Origin: Gammaproteobacteria bacterium
GTDB lineage: Bacteria; Pseudomonadota; Gammaproteobacteria; VBWC01
Length of the DNA: 64,000 nucleotides
Direction: 5' to 3'
Assembly (NCBI GenBank): GCA_006218035.1
Contig: VBWC01000018.1
Location: forward strand, 62,001-126,000
This document shows, one piece after another, positions 52,798 through 62,333 of this stretch (position 1 is its first letter; each line of letters starts with the position of its first letter). Below the pieces are notes generated by a model. That model worked only from the letters and a program-made list of their open reading frames with translations. It did not search any database and was not told the origin of the DNA. The translations under genes were made by a program, and so were the position numbers.

Positions 52798-55482
52798 CTA
52801 CGCCACGGCGCTGGACAAAAGGCTTTTTAATTCCGGAATACATGACCCGCAATTCGTGCCTGCCTTGACGCACTGGCCGATCTGGTCGACGGTCTTGAGA
52901 CGTTGCGCGGCGATGGCGTCCTTGATGGTGTTTTCGCCGACACCGAAGCACGCGCAAATAATCCGGCCGGCGTCTTTCATGCCCCTGGCCGGTTTGCCGG
53001 CGAGCAGGCTGGCGCGTTCCTGCGCAGTGAGTTCGTCTTTCGTGAACAGCTCCGCGAGCCAGGTGCGGGGCGGCAGTTCGAACGAGTTTGAAATAAAAAT
53101 GCAGCTTTCGATTCGGCCATCGACCAGGCGCGCGCCGCGATAACGTCCGGCGGGTTTATCGAGATAATCGAGCCATTCGATCTTTTCATCGTGCGCGCAC
53201 AGATGGCCGCGCACCCAGCGCGCGTAGTCGTCGGGGCGGGTTTCTCCGGCCAGTTCGTAGCGCCAGAATTGTTTTCCGATCGCGACCGTGCAGTAGGCGG
53301 CGTCGCCGAATTCGAGCCGGCGGCGTGACAGCGCAAAGCCGTACCACGCGGCCTGCCACGGGGCGATGGCAACCGGCGTGTGCTTGGACTCGGGCTGCCC
53401 GGAGACCGGATCGGTCGCCGGATTGACCAATCGATCGACCGTGCCCTGGCGCGCGTTCTGATCGCTCCAGTGCAACGGTACAAACACGCTGCCCTGCTGC
53501 TGGTCCTTCGTAACGACGACGCGCGCGAGCATCTCGCCCCAGCGGCTGTTGAGTCTGGCCAATGCGCCGTCGGTCACGCCGTAATGCCGGGCGTCGTCGG
53601 GATGGACCTCGACAAAGCTTTCGACCTTGTGCGCGGCCAGCCGCGGCGATTTTCCGGTGCGTGTCATCGTATGCCACTGATCGCGCAGTCGGCCGGTGTT
53701 CAGGATCAGCGGGTGCTGCGCGTCGGGCCGGTTCGCGGGCGGGCGCGGATCGGTCGCGATGAAGCGCGCCCGTCCGTTCGGCGTGAAGTAGCGTTGGTCT
53801 GTAAACATGCGCGCCGTGCCGGACGCGGCGTCTGCGGTAACGGGCCATTGCCGCGGTGTGAGTTCGTCGTAGTCACCGCTGCTGATATCCGCCCACGCGC
53901 TGATATCGAAGTCGCGCGCGCCGTTGTTGCGATACCCGGAAAGCCGCGCATGCTCGCGAAAAACATCCGCCGCACCTTGGTAGCCAAACTGATCCGCGTA
54001 TCCCATACGCCGCGCGACCTGTGTGACGATCCACCAGTCGGGTTGCGCTTCACCAGGCGATGGCAGAAACGCACGCTGCCGCGAGATCCGGCGTTCGGAG
54101 TTCGTCACGGTACCCTCTTTCTCGCCCCACGCGGCGGCGGGCAGCAGCACATCGGCGTAGCTTGTGGTGTCGGTGTCGCGCATGCAGTCCGACACCACAA
54201 CGAACTCACAGCGGTCGAGTGCCTCACACACGCGGCCGGCATCCGGCAGACTGACGGCGGGATTCGTCGCCATGATCCAGACGGCCTTGATCTTGCCATC
54301 GCCTATCGCGCTGAACATGTCGACTGCCTTCAGCCCCGGCAGCGTTGCCAGCTTAGGCGCCTGCCAGAACGCGCGGACGGTATCAGTGTGCGCCTCGTTG
54401 CCAAATTCCATATGCGCGGCGAGCTGGTTGGCGAGCCCGCCGACCTCGCGGCCACCCATCGCGTTCGGTTGGCCGGTGATCGAGAACGGTCCCATGCCGG
54501 GCTTGCCGATGCGGCCGGTCAGCAGATGGCAGTTGATGATGCTGTTGACCTTGTCGGTACCGCTCGATGACTGATTCACGCCCTGTGAGTACAATGTGAC
54601 GGCTTTTTCCGTGCGCAGGAACATCTGGTAAAACCGCGCGATGTCGTCCGCGTCGAGCCCGCAGGCCTTGGCTACCGCTGGAATCGATCCGGCGGTGTCT
54701 TTTGCTGTCTTGATCGCCGCGGCAAAGCCGTCGGTATGGTTCTCAATAAACAGGTAGTCGACGCCGTCCTCGCGACGCAGGAAATTCAGCAGGCCGTTAA
54801 ACAGCGTGACGTCGGTGCCGGGCTTCAGCGCAAGATGCAGGTCGGCAATATCGCAGGTCGCCGTGCGGCGCGGGTCGATGACGACGATCTTGAGGTTTTT
54901 GTTTTGCTCTTTCGCTTTCGCAATGCGCTGGAACACCACCGGATGACACCACGCCGTGTTGGAACCGGTCAACACGATCAGATCGGCGATATCCAGGTCT
55001 TCGTAGCAACCCGGCACGGTGTCCGAACCGAACGCGCGCTTGTGACCGGCGACGCTGGAGGCCATGCACAGCCGTGAGTTGGTATCGATGTTGGCGCTGC
55101 CGATGAACCCCTTCATCAGCTTGTTCGCGACGTAGTAGTCCTCGGTCAGCAACTGACCGGAGACATAAAACGCGACGGCGTCGGGGCCGTGTGTATTGAT
55201 GATGCGCCGGAAGTTATCCGCAACAGTATCCAGCGCGTCATCCCAGCCGACACGCTGGCCGGCGATTTCGGGATACAACAAGCGGCCATCCAGGCCTACC
55301 GTTTCGGGCAGGGCGGACCCTTTCGAACAGAGCCGGCCAAGGTTCGCGGGATGGGAGGGATCACCCGCGACGGTAACTGCGCCGTTTAGTTCGACAGTGG
55401 CCTGGACGCCGCAACCGACACCACAGTAAGGGCATGTGGTGGAAACCGTTCGAGTATGGCTCACTGCCTGCGCGGGCGGCAT
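52798..55482 (-). CDS. nasA: Assimilatory nitrate reductase catalytic subunit
   Basis: 894 aa molybdopterin enzyme reducing nitrate to nitrite in the cytoplasm. N-terminal [4Fe-4S] CPYCGVGC...GRLCSKGSAL, Mo-MGD regions (LTGSNTAWCHPV, INCHLLTGRIGKPGMGPFSI), C-terminal molydopterin dinucleotide barrel (LNTGRLRDQWHTMTRTG) and a BFD-type [2Fe-2S] tail (ICACFGVGENTI, CGSCIPEL) as in gammaproteobacterial NasA. Starts 1 nt after the nirD stop, so translation is coupled. Last gene of nirB-nirD-nasA. Confidence 0.96.
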   Translation of the reverse strand: MPPAQAVSHTRTVSTTCPYCGVGCGVQATVELNGAVTVAGDPSHPANLGRLCSKGSALPETVGLDGRLLYPEIAGQRVGWDDALDTVADNFRRIINTHGPDAVAFYVSGQLLTEDYYVANKLMKGFIGSANIDTNSRLCMASSVAGHKRAFGSDTVPGCYEDLDIADLIVLTGSNTAWCHPVVFQRIAKAKEQNKNLKIVVIDPRRTATCDIADLHLALKPGTDVTLFNGLLNFLRREDGVDYLFIENHTDGFAAAIKTAKDTAGSIPAVAKACGLDADDIARFYQMFLRTEKAVTLYSQGVNQSSSGTDKVNSIINCHLLTGRIGKPGMGPFSITGQPNAMGGREVGGLANQLAAHMEFGNEAHTDTVRAFWQAPKLATLPGLKAVDMFSAIGDGKIKAVWIMATNPAVSLPDAGRVCEALDRCEFVVVSDCMRDTDTTSYADVLLPAAAWGEKEGTVTNSERRISRQRAFLPSPGEAQPDWWIVTQVARRMGYADQFGYQGAADVFREHARLSGYRNNGARDFDISAWADISSGDYDELTPRQWPVTADAASGTARMFTDQRYFTPNGRARFIATDPRPPANRPDAQHPLILNTGRLRDQWHTMTRTGKSPRLAAHKVESFVEVHPDDARHYGVTDGALARLNSRWGEMLARVVVTKDQQQGSVFVPLHWSDQNARQGTVDRLVNPATDPVSGQPESKHTPVAIAPWQAAWYGFALSRRRLEFGDAAYCTVAIGKQFWRYELAGETRPDDYARWVRGHLCAHDEKIEWLDYLDKPAGRYRGARLVDGRIESCIFISNSFELPPRTWLAELFTKDELTAQERASLLAGKPARGMKDAGRIICACFGVGENTIKDAIAAQRLKTVDQIGQCVKAGTNCGSCIPELKSLLSSAVA

Positions 55483-55483
55483 C

Positions 55484-55840
55484 TCACGCCTGCGCGGCCG
55501 CGGCGTAATCGGCGATATTTACAACCGTGCCGCGCAACTTCAGAAACACCTTGCCATCCTCAACCTTGACCGGATAGCGATGCGCGCAGCCCTTGTCGGG
55601 CGCGACAGCCTCACCAGTGTCGAGCTGTATCACCCAGTTGTGCAACGGGCACGCGACGCGCTCGCCATACACAATGCCCTGCGACAATGGCCCGCCCTTG
55701 TGCGGACACTTGTCCGTCAATGCAAACACCTTGTCGGTCGCGGTACGGAATACCGCGATATCGCCAAGAGCGGTGCGCACAACGCGCGAACCGAGCCGAG
55801 GGATATCCGTCATGGCGCCGATTTCAAACCAGTCAGTCAT
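55484..55840 (-). CDS. nirD: Nitrite reductase small subunit
   Basis: 118 aa Rieske-type domain. CPHKGGPL and CPLHNWVIQL give the Cys-His pairs for a [2Fe-2S]-like fold. Partners NirB for NADH-dependent nitrite reduction to ammonium. AAGGGC precedes the ATG. A repeat-bearing 150-bp gap separates it from nirB. Confidence 0.95.
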   Translation of the reverse strand: MTDWFEIGAMTDIPRLGSRVVRTALGDIAVFRTATDKVFALTDKCPHKGGPLSQGIVYGERVACPLHNWVIQLDTGEAVAPDKGCAHRYPVKVEDGKVFLKLRGTVVNIADYAAAAQA

Positions 55841-55926
55841 TCATCTGCCCTTTCTTCTTCACCACTCCGAGAACCGCTGCTTCAGTTCTTGTCTGTCGTC
55901 TTTCGTTACCATCAGCGGCCTTCTGG

Positions 55927-55958
55927 ATTCCGGGTCTACGCTGCGCTCCGCCCGGAAT
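55927..55958. repeat. 32-bp palindromic block in the nirB-nirD gap
   Basis: ATTCCGGG...CCCGGAAT, 2 mismatches from 7072-7103. Lies within the operon between nirB and nirD and would form a hairpin in the mRNA. Confidence 0.8.
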
Positions 55959-55991
55959 GACGATTAATTATAATGCGCCTGATCAAATCGC

Positions 55992-58424
55992 TCACCCCAC
56001 CTTCTTCATCGGCATGAATTCGTCGCGATCGATGCCTTCGGCGCGCTCCGCCCACGGGTCGACCTGTGCGGTCTTTTGCGATTCGTGGAAACGCCCGGCG
56101 AGTTGCATGCGCCCCGCTGCGTCCTCGACGATACGCTGCTTGACGTAACTCAGGCCCACGCGCTCGATCCACGGTGCGGTACGGTCGAGGTAGCGCGCCT
56201 CTTCGCGATAGAGCTGCATGAACGCCGCGGTGTATTCGAGCACCTGCTCCATCGTTTCAACCTTGCACAGCAGATCGGTCGCGCGCACCTTGACGCCGCC
56301 GTTGCCGCCGACATGAAGCTCCCAGCCGGAATCGACGGCGACGACGCCGAGATCCTTGATCGTCGCCTCGGCGCAATTACGCGGACAGCCGCTTACTGCC
56401 ATCTTGAACTTGTGCGGCGTCCACGAGCCCCAGGTCATGCGCTCCATCTTGATGCCCATGGTCGTCGAGTCCTGCGTACCGAAGCGGCACCATTCGGACC
56501 CGACACAGGTCTTGACCGTGCGTAGCGATTTTCCATAGGCATGGCCGGACACGAAGCCCGCCTTCGATAGATCGCCCCACATCTTCGGCAGATCTTCCTT
56601 CTTCACGCCGAGCAGGTCGATGCGCTGGCCGCCGGTGATCTTGACCGTCGGCACGTTGTATTTTTCAGCGACATCGGCGATCGCGCGCAGCTCGGCCGGA
56701 TTGGTGACGCCGCCCCAGATGCGCGGCACCACCGAATAGGTACCATCTTTCTGGATATTGGCGTGCACACGCTCGTTGATAAAGCGCGAGCGGCTGTCGT
56801 CCTGATATTCACCGGGCCATGCGCACAGCAGGTAGAAGTTCAGCGCCGGGCGGCACTGATGGCAGCCGTCCGGCGTACGCCACTCCAGAAACTCCGTCGC
56901 CACGGGGATGGTCTTCAGGCCGTTGTCGGTGATCGCCTTGCGCACCTCGTCGTGCGTGAAGTCGGTACAACCGCACATCGACTTCTTTTTCGGGGTTTGC
57001 GAGTAGTCGCTGCCGAGCGTCGATGCCAGCAGTTGCTCAACCAGCCCGGTGCACGAGCCGCACGACGCCGAGGCCTTGGTGTGGGCGCGCACGTCTTCGA
57101 GCGTGAACAAACCATTGGCCGTGATCGCGTTGACGATGGTGCCCTTGCAGACGCCGTTGCAACCGCAGATCTCGGCGCTGTCCGCCATCGCCGCGATGCG
57201 GTCTTCGCCATGGCCGGAATCGCCGAGATGCGACTGGCCGAACAGCAGGTCCTCGCGGATATCGGAGATATCCGTCTCGTTGCGCATCAGGTCGAAGTAC
57301 CAGCTGCCGTCTATCGTGTCGCCATAGAGCACCGCGCCAGTGATGCGGTTGTCCTTGATCACCAGCTTCTTGTAAATACCCGCACCGGGGTCCTTGTAGA
57401 TGATGTCTTCGCTGGTCGCGTCGCCGTTGAAATCGCCGGCGGAAAACAGATCGATGCCGGTGACCTTCAGTTTGGTCGACGTCACCGAGCCTTCGTATCT
57501 GGCGTAACCGAGGTGAGCGAGATGATTGGCGCAGACCTTGCCTTGTTCGAACAGCGGCGCAACCAGACCGTAGGCGATACCGCGATGCTGCACGCATTCA
57601 CCGACCGCGTAGATACGCGGGTCATAGGTCTGCATGGTGTCGTTGACGACGATGCCGCGTTCGCAGTGCAGACCGGCCTGTTTGGCCAGCGCGAAATTCG
57701 GCCGGATGCCGACCGCCATGACGACCAGATCGGCGGGAATCTCGCTGCCGTCCTTGAAGCGCACGGCAGTCACGTGGTCGTCGCCGAGGATAGACTCCGT
57801 CTGCGCCTGCATCAGAAACTTGAGGCCGCGACCCTCGAGTGAACGGCGCAGCAAGTCGGCCGACGGCTTGTCGAGCTGGCGCTCCATCAGCGTGTCGAGC
57901 AGATGCACAACCGTGACATCCATGCCGAGCTTCTGCAATCCGTACGCGGCCTCGAGGCCGAGCAGACCGCCGCCGATTACAACGGCACTCTTGTGCGTCT
58001 TCGCCGCGTCCAGCATGAAGTTCACGTCATGGATATCGCGGAAGGTAATAACGCCCGGCAATTGATGGCCGGGCACCGGGATAATGAATGGATTGGAACC
58101 GGTCGCGAGCAGCAGACAGTCGTAGCTGGCGGTCGTGCCATCGGTCGCGACGACCTCGCGCCGCGCACGATTGATCTGCTCGACGGTCTTGCCGGTATGC
58201 AGCGTGATGCCGTTGTCGGCGTACCAGCGCAGATCGTTGAGCATGATGTCGTCGACGGTCTTTTCGCCGGCGAGCACCGGCGACAGCAAAATCCGGTTGT
58301 AGTTACCGTAGGGCTCGGCGCCAAACACGGTGATGTCGTACATGTCCGGCGCGAGCTTCAGTAACTCTTCCAAAGTGCGCACGCCTGCCATGCCGTTACC
58401 AACCAGCACCAGTTTCCGTTTCAT
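55992..58424 (-). CDS. nirB: NADH-dependent nitrite reductase large subunit
   Basis: 810 aa. FAD/NAD domain from LVLVGNGMAGVRTLEELL; BFD-type [2Fe-2S] with CGCNGVCKGTI and CGSCTG; ferredoxin-like and siroheme-[4Fe-4S] halves with CVGSEWCRFG and SGCPRNCAEA supplying the four cluster Cys. Six-electron reduction of nitrite to ammonium. First gene of the operon; GGAGACAGG upstream of ATG; sigma-54 promoter candidate 41 bp upstream. Confidence 0.97.
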   Translation of the reverse strand: MKRKLVLVGNGMAGVRTLEELLKLAPDMYDITVFGAEPYGNYNRILLSPVLAGEKTVDDIMLNDLRWYADNGITLHTGKTVEQINRARREVVATDGTTASYDCLLLATGSNPFIIPVPGHQLPGVITFRDIHDVNFMLDAAKTHKSAVVIGGGLLGLEAAYGLQKLGMDVTVVHLLDTLMERQLDKPSADLLRRSLEGRGLKFLMQAQTESILGDDHVTAVRFKDGSEIPADLVVMAVGIRPNFALAKQAGLHCERGIVVNDTMQTYDPRIYAVGECVQHRGIAYGLVAPLFEQGKVCANHLAHLGYARYEGSVTSTKLKVTGIDLFSAGDFNGDATSEDIIYKDPGAGIYKKLVIKDNRITGAVLYGDTIDGSWYFDLMRNETDISDIREDLLFGQSHLGDSGHGEDRIAAMADSAEICGCNGVCKGTIVNAITANGLFTLEDVRAHTKASASCGSCTGLVEQLLASTLGSDYSQTPKKKSMCGCTDFTHDEVRKAITDNGLKTIPVATEFLEWRTPDGCHQCRPALNFYLLCAWPGEYQDDSRSRFINERVHANIQKDGTYSVVPRIWGGVTNPAELRAIADVAEKYNVPTVKITGGQRIDLLGVKKEDLPKMWGDLSKAGFVSGHAYGKSLRTVKTCVGSEWCRFGTQDSTTMGIKMERMTWGSWTPHKFKMAVSGCPRNCAEATIKDLGVVAVDSGWELHVGGNGGVKVRATDLLCKVETMEQVLEYTAAFMQLYREEARYLDRTAPWIERVGLSYVKQRIVEDAAGRMQLAGRFHESQKTAQVDPWAERAEGIDRDEFMPMKKVG

Positions 58425-58464
58425 TGCAGCCTGTCTCCGATCGTTGCCCTGTTAGAAAGCATTG

Positions 58465-58480
58465 AGCAACAACCGTACCA
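58465..58480 (-). promoter_or_regulatory. Sigma-54 promoter candidate for nirB-nirD-nasA
   Basis: Minus strand TGGTACGGTTGTTGCT, matching the -24/-12 consensus TGGCACG-N4-TTGCW with one change (C to T) and exact spacing, 41-56 bp before the nirB ATG. Nitrate assimilation under NtrC/RpoN control is well known, so function and motif agree. NtrC sites were not identified. Confidence 0.7.
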
Positions 58481-58661
58481 CCACAGCGAAATGGACTTAA
58501 TACAATGATTTGGCAATTGATTCCTGGGAGTGCGGAGCATGTATGGAGGCCGCTGGAAAAACGGTAGCGCCCTGTTCAGGTGCGCATCACAGCCGCGCGC
58601 CCTAAACAGGCACAGAAACCGGCGGGCGGTGCGGTGCAGGCGGGAAATCCTCGCGGCAGGG

Positions 58662-58901
58662 TCAGTCTTGATCGCCGAGGCGGTCGCTCGCACAGGGATC
58701 CGGGTTGGTTACGGCGATTTTACCGATCAAAATCGGCGGCTGGGTTCCGTCCACGGCGACGCCCACAACATGCGCCACATAGGCCCCCGCGACGCCATCG
58801 CGCTGCTCGATCGCCGCTGCGCGCGACGAGTGCGCGCCTATGATGTAGGCGCGCCGGTCGGGATCATTCACACTCGTGCCATATACCAGCCAAACCGTCA
58901 T
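58662..58901 (-). CDS. Small unknown protein
   Basis: 79 aa with even composition (WLVYGTSVNDPDRRAYIIGA, HVVGVAVDGTQPPILIGKIA). No ribosome site of note and no family recognised. It follows the next gene by 31 bp on the same strand, which favours a two-gene unit. Moderate doubt whether it is real. Confidence 0.45.
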   Translation of the reverse strand: MTVWLVYGTSVNDPDRRAYIIGAHSSRAAAIEQRDGVAGAYVAHVVGVAVDGTQPPILIGKIAVTNPDPCASDRLGDQD

Positions 58902-58932
58902 TCGAATACCCGTACTGGTTATCTATCGCTGG

Positions 58933-59181
58933 TTATGGATTGTCCGGGTCGCACGAGCCAACCTGTACCCACATGCCGCCATCGCAGCGCAGCAGCTCGC
59001 CGCTGCCGGTGCACACGTAATTACCGAGCGTATAGGCGATGTCATTGAAATAACAGACGCCGGTATCCTCCGCTTCCTGGGCGAGCACCTCGCGGTCCTC
59101 GTCCATCTCCTCCATGATCGGCGATGTCCTGAGTTCCGGATCCGGCGCTCCGACAGATTCGGGATGGTGTTGCGTCGTCAT
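58933..59181 (-). CDS. Small acidic Cys-containing protein (DUF1496-like)
   Basis: 82 aa. Acidic N-terminal half, then CYFNDIAYTLGNYVCTGSGE and LLRCDGGMWVQVGSC, with four Cys in a pattern reminiscent of DUF1496/YnjH. No signal peptide. GGGAGGA upstream of the ATG supports translation. Function unknown. Confidence 0.7.
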   Translation of the reverse strand: MTTQHHPESVGAPDPELRTSPIMEEMDEDREVLAQEAEDTGVCYFNDIAYTLGNYVCTGSGELLRCDGGMWVQVGSCDPDNP

Positions 59182-59231
59182 CGTTCAGAGTCCTCCCGTT
59201 ATTTGGCCAGGGCCAATCTGCACCGCGGCCG

Positions 59232-59969
59232 TCAGAACCTGACGCCAACCATACTGTTGTACGAGGTGACAGCATCTGTCTCGTCGATCTCAAGAGACAG
59301 ATTGAACAACATGAAATTTATATTTGCGCCCAGGAAATACTTGTTCTGTTGAAGGCTTTCACTGGTCAGTCCGGTACTGGTGGCCGGCTCGCTGTCGGTC
59401 CAGATACGGCCGACGCCGGCATAGGGCGTAAATACGGCGAGGCCCTTGGAAATACTGAGCTCAACGCCGGTCGTATTAAGATCCAGCTGGTCCACACCGC
59501 TAAGCCGACTAAACGTGCCACGCACGGATAGCGACGGCAAGGCCATGCTGCCATCGATGATCGCGTAACCGAGCTCGCCACCCAGTAACTGGATATTGGT
59601 ATCGGGCACCGACGTGATAAAAGCACCGATATCAAAACCGGCGGGAAGGCCTTTGCTCACCTGCAACTTGGGCACCAGCAATGTGTCCGGCGCGTCTGCC
59701 GACGTCGTCGCGCCCTGCCAGGCCTCCGGATGCTGAAGATCTGTACCGGTGAGCGACAACCCGATAGCGAATCCTGTCACGCCGAGCGGTTCACCGGTTG
59801 CCAGCGCCTTGTAACTGAGCGCCGCACCGAGATCTTGCGACAGCAAACGGAAATTCGCCTGACCCAGCGCACCCAGATTATCGATATCCTTCGCCGCGTG
59901 CGCCACCGGCATGCCGGTGGCGACCAGTACAAACAGTAGCGATGATAGATATTTCATAAACTTGTCCAT
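59232..59969 (-). CDS. Outer-membrane beta-barrel protein, unknown
   Basis: 245 aa from the ATG at 59969. Signal peptide (LLFVLVATGMPVAHA), then alternating hydrophobic strands rich in Gly/Ser/Thr and a C-terminal aromatic residue (SMVGVRF), as in outer-membrane barrels. It resembles DUF6588-type proteins. No neighbours to suggest cargo. Confidence 0.75.
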   Translation of the reverse strand: MDKFMKYLSSLLFVLVATGMPVAHAAKDIDNLGALGQANFRLLSQDLGAALSYKALATGEPLGVTGFAIGLSLTGTDLQHPEAWQGATTSADAPDTLLVPKLQVSKGLPAGFDIGAFITSVPDTNIQLLGGELGYAIIDGSMALPSLSVRGTFSRLSGVDQLDLNTTGVELSISKGLAVFTPYAGVGRIWTDSEPATSTGLTSESLQQNKYFLGANINFMLFNLSLEIDETDAVTSYNSMVGVRF

Positions 59970-60184
59970 ACTGGCCCCAGTATAACCACTTACCTCTGAA
60001 ATTGGTGCGCATTTAGCGCACAATGCGGATTGGTGGGCGAAGCCGCGGCGTGCCGTACCGCTGCGGTGTATCGACGGCCCCACCAGAAATGGGATGTGCG
60101 TGGCGCTTCGGGACTGGTAGACTAACCGTCGTAACCTGGCAATTATGCCGTACTGCTCCGGCTGATCACCTGACAGGCGCATCT

Positions 60185-60847
60185 GTGGACACAAATCGAC
60201 TGATTTTGATTAGTGCGTTCGCGATCATCGCCGTCTGGGCGTTTTCTTCGCAGATGACGGCATCCGTGGCCAACCAAAATGCAATCGTGCAGCCCGTGTT
60301 CGGCCCTATCGGGCCGCGCACGCCGACACAGTGGGGCAACCACGCGCAAGACTTCATGTTGCCGGATTACCTCGGGACGCCGCACAAGCTAAGTGAACAT
60401 GCCGGCAAGGTCGTCGTGGTCGGCTTCTGGACCACCGACTGTGTTGAGTGTGTCGATGAACTGCCGGTCTATGAAAAAATGTACAAGTTGTACAAGGATC
60501 AGGGCCTCGAGATCATCATTATTAATCGCGGCCAAGCAGCTGACGAGGCGGCCATCTTTACCAGCGCGCTTAATTTGACCTATCTGGTATTGCTCGATGC
60601 CAACGATACCGTCGCCAAATCCTACGGCCTGGACGTTACGCCGTCGAGCGTGCTGATCGGCACCGATGGCGTCATCCAGCAAGTGCGCTACGGCTCACAT
60701 TACCAGAAGGAACTGGGCTATACGTTGCGGGCGATCCTCGCCAAGGAGCCGCTCCCCCACGACGTGCCGAACGGGCTGCCGTTCCTGGATGCGCTGCCAC
60801 CCAGCGAGCTACCGTCCGACCGCATCAAGGACCCGCTGTCCTGGTAA
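60185..60847 (+). CDS. Membrane-anchored TlpA/ResA-like thioredoxin
   Basis: 220 aa from the GTG at 60185; upstream frame is open but atypical. N-terminal anchor (LILISAFAIIAVWAF), AhpC/TSA-thioredoxin fold with active site WTTDCVECVDELP (CxxC = CVEC), VTPSSVLIGTDG (cis-Pro neighbourhood). Likely periplasmic thiol-disulfide reductase acting in cytochrome c or similar maturation; heme proteins elsewhere in the window fit but are not linked. Confidence 0.85.
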   Translation: MDTNRLILISAFAIIAVWAFSSQMTASVANQNAIVQPVFGPIGPRTPTQWGNHAQDFMLPDYLGTPHKLSEHAGKVVVVGFWTTDCVECVDELPVYEKMYKLYKDQGLEIIIINRGQAADEAAIFTSALNLTYLVLLDANDTVAKSYGLDVTPSSVLIGTDGVIQQVRYGSHYQKELGYTLRAILAKEPLPHDVPNGLPFLDALPPSELPSDRIKDPLSW

Positions 60848-60862
60848 GCTGAACCCCGCCGA

Positions 60863-61435
60863 TCAGTTACGCTCGGCCTCTACCTCAAGAGACAGATTCA
60901 TATCGTTGCCGATGGCGGGCAATGCAAACGTGACGTCAAAATCAGACCGTTTGATTTTTGCCGTCGCGTCGAATCCGCAGACGAATTTCTTCTTGGTGGG
61001 ATCCATCGGGTTAATACCGCAGTTGACGCTTTGCACGTCCAGCTTCACCGGCTTCGTCACACCCTTGATGGTCAGGTTGCCCTCGACCGTCGCCTTGTGC
61101 TCGCCGTTAAACGTCACCTTGGTGGATTTATAGGTGATTTCGGGGAATTCAGCGGCGTTCAGGAAATCGGGAGAACGCAGATGATCATTGCGCTTCGCCA
61201 TGCCGGTGTCCACTGAAGACGCGTCAATGACGATCTCCACGCTGCCGGTCGTGCGTTTCTCATCCATGGTGAGGCTGCCGCTGGTCTTGCCGAACCGGCC
61301 GTGCATCGTCGAGAAGCCGAGATGATTGATCGTAAAATTCGGAAACGTGTGATTCGGATCGATGGTATAGGTATCGACGGCCAGCACCGGCGCGGCTGCC
61401 ATCATCCCTGCGAACGCGAAAACGGCTTTTCTCAT
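60863..61435 (-). CDS. YceI-family periplasmic protein
   Basis: 190 aa from the ATG at 61435 (AAGGAG 7 nt upstream). Signal peptide MRKAVFAFAGMMAAAPVLA; lipocalin-like YceI domain: YTIDPNHTFPNFTINHLGFS, GRFGKTSGSLTMDEK, FPEITYKSTKVTF, NLTIKGVTKPV. Binds isoprenoid quinones/polyprenyl chains in relatives. Converges with the TlpA-like gene. Confidence 0.94.
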   Translation of the reverse strand: MRKAVFAFAGMMAAAPVLAVDTYTIDPNHTFPNFTINHLGFSTMHGRFGKTSGSLTMDEKRTTGSVEIVIDASSVDTGMAKRNDHLRSPDFLNAAEFPEITYKSTKVTFNGEHKATVEGNLTIKGVTKPVKLDVQSVNCGINPMDPTKKKFVCGFDATAKIKRSDFDVTFALPAIGNDMNLSLEVEAERN

Positions 61436-61473
61436 CTTCTGCTCCTTGTGGTTTAATGATGCGTGGCTTCTGA

Positions 61474-62310
61474 TTATAACCCGGGAGCACCTTCCGCCCA
61501 CCACGCTGCGGCCACCGCGGTCATCACAAGCGGCGCCACGGCCGCGACTATCAGTGCCAGGCGCAACCATTTCGATTTGTCCGCCGGAACCGGCAGACGT
61601 GCGGCCAGCGGAATAACGGCCAGCACCGGCAGCGTGTACCATGGGGCACGGGCGTATACCAGTCCTGCGTAACCCAGCAACGCGCTCAGCAACATTCCCG
61701 GCAGCAGCGCAATCGAGCCAACCTTGAATGTGCGGCCAAGCACGCCAAGCAATACACAAGCGGCTGCGGCGGCGCCTGTCGCCAGCGCCATCTGACCGAG
61801 CAAGGCAGAAGCGCCGAACAATACTACGCCGCCAGTGCCAAAACCGAGCGCGGCCAACGTGACCAACCCGGGCAACGGCCGGTGACGCAATATCTCTGCC
61901 GATGCCGCCAACCAGCCGACATATGCCACGCCACCACCCGCCAGCAGCCACATTTCGGCACCTTCCTGTCTGGCGAGTACCGGCCAGATCACCCAGGTCA
62001 CCGCGACCGCGCCGCTGAGGAACAGCAGTGCCGGCAGGTAACGCCGCGCGAACGACACGTGATCAAGCAAAATACCCACAACCGCGGCAATCGCACCGAT
62101 CAACAGTATTTTCCGGGTGCTGGTCAACGGTGACCATTTGATATCGATCATGAGACTGATCGCCGCATAAACCGCGATAGTGATTGCGAGACCCGCCCAG
62201 TATCCGCCCAGCGGGCGCAACAGCAATCCCGCGATCAATGCGACGCCAAACGGCAGGATGCCGGACTGAAACGCCGGATTCGTCAGTAAGCCCTCTAGAA
62301 ACGCCGGCAC
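61474..62310 (-). CDS. Polytopic inner-membrane protein, unknown
   Basis: About 278 aa from the GTG at 62310 (GGAGG 9 nt upstream), so it overlaps nothing after dropping the artificial N-terminal extension except 24 bp of the next gene's end... its start lies just inside the dienelactone hydrolase stop region. About nine to ten hydrophobic helices rich in Ala/Leu/Gly. No motif recognised. Confidence 0.7.
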   Translation of the reverse strand: MPAFLEGLLTNPAFQSGILPFGVALIAGLLLRPLGGYWAGLAITIAVYAAISLMIDIKWSPLTSTRKILLIGAIAAVVGILLDHVSFARRYLPALLFLSGAVAVTWVIWPVLARQEGAEMWLLAGGGVAYVGWLAASAEILRHRPLPGLVTLAALGFGTGGVVLFGASALLGQMALATGAAAAACVLLGVLGRTFKVGSIALLPGMLLSALLGYAGLVYARAPWYTLPVLAVIPLAARLPVPADKSKWLRLALIVAAVAPLVMTAVAAAWWAEGAPGL

Positions 62311-62333
62311 AACGATCAGCCTCCGCGACCGCG

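Noticed and set aside
58530-59048. Plus-strand open frame of 172 codons upstream of the small acidic protein
   Set aside because: Antisense to two better-supported minus-strand small genes and rich in Arg/His, as expected for a shadow.
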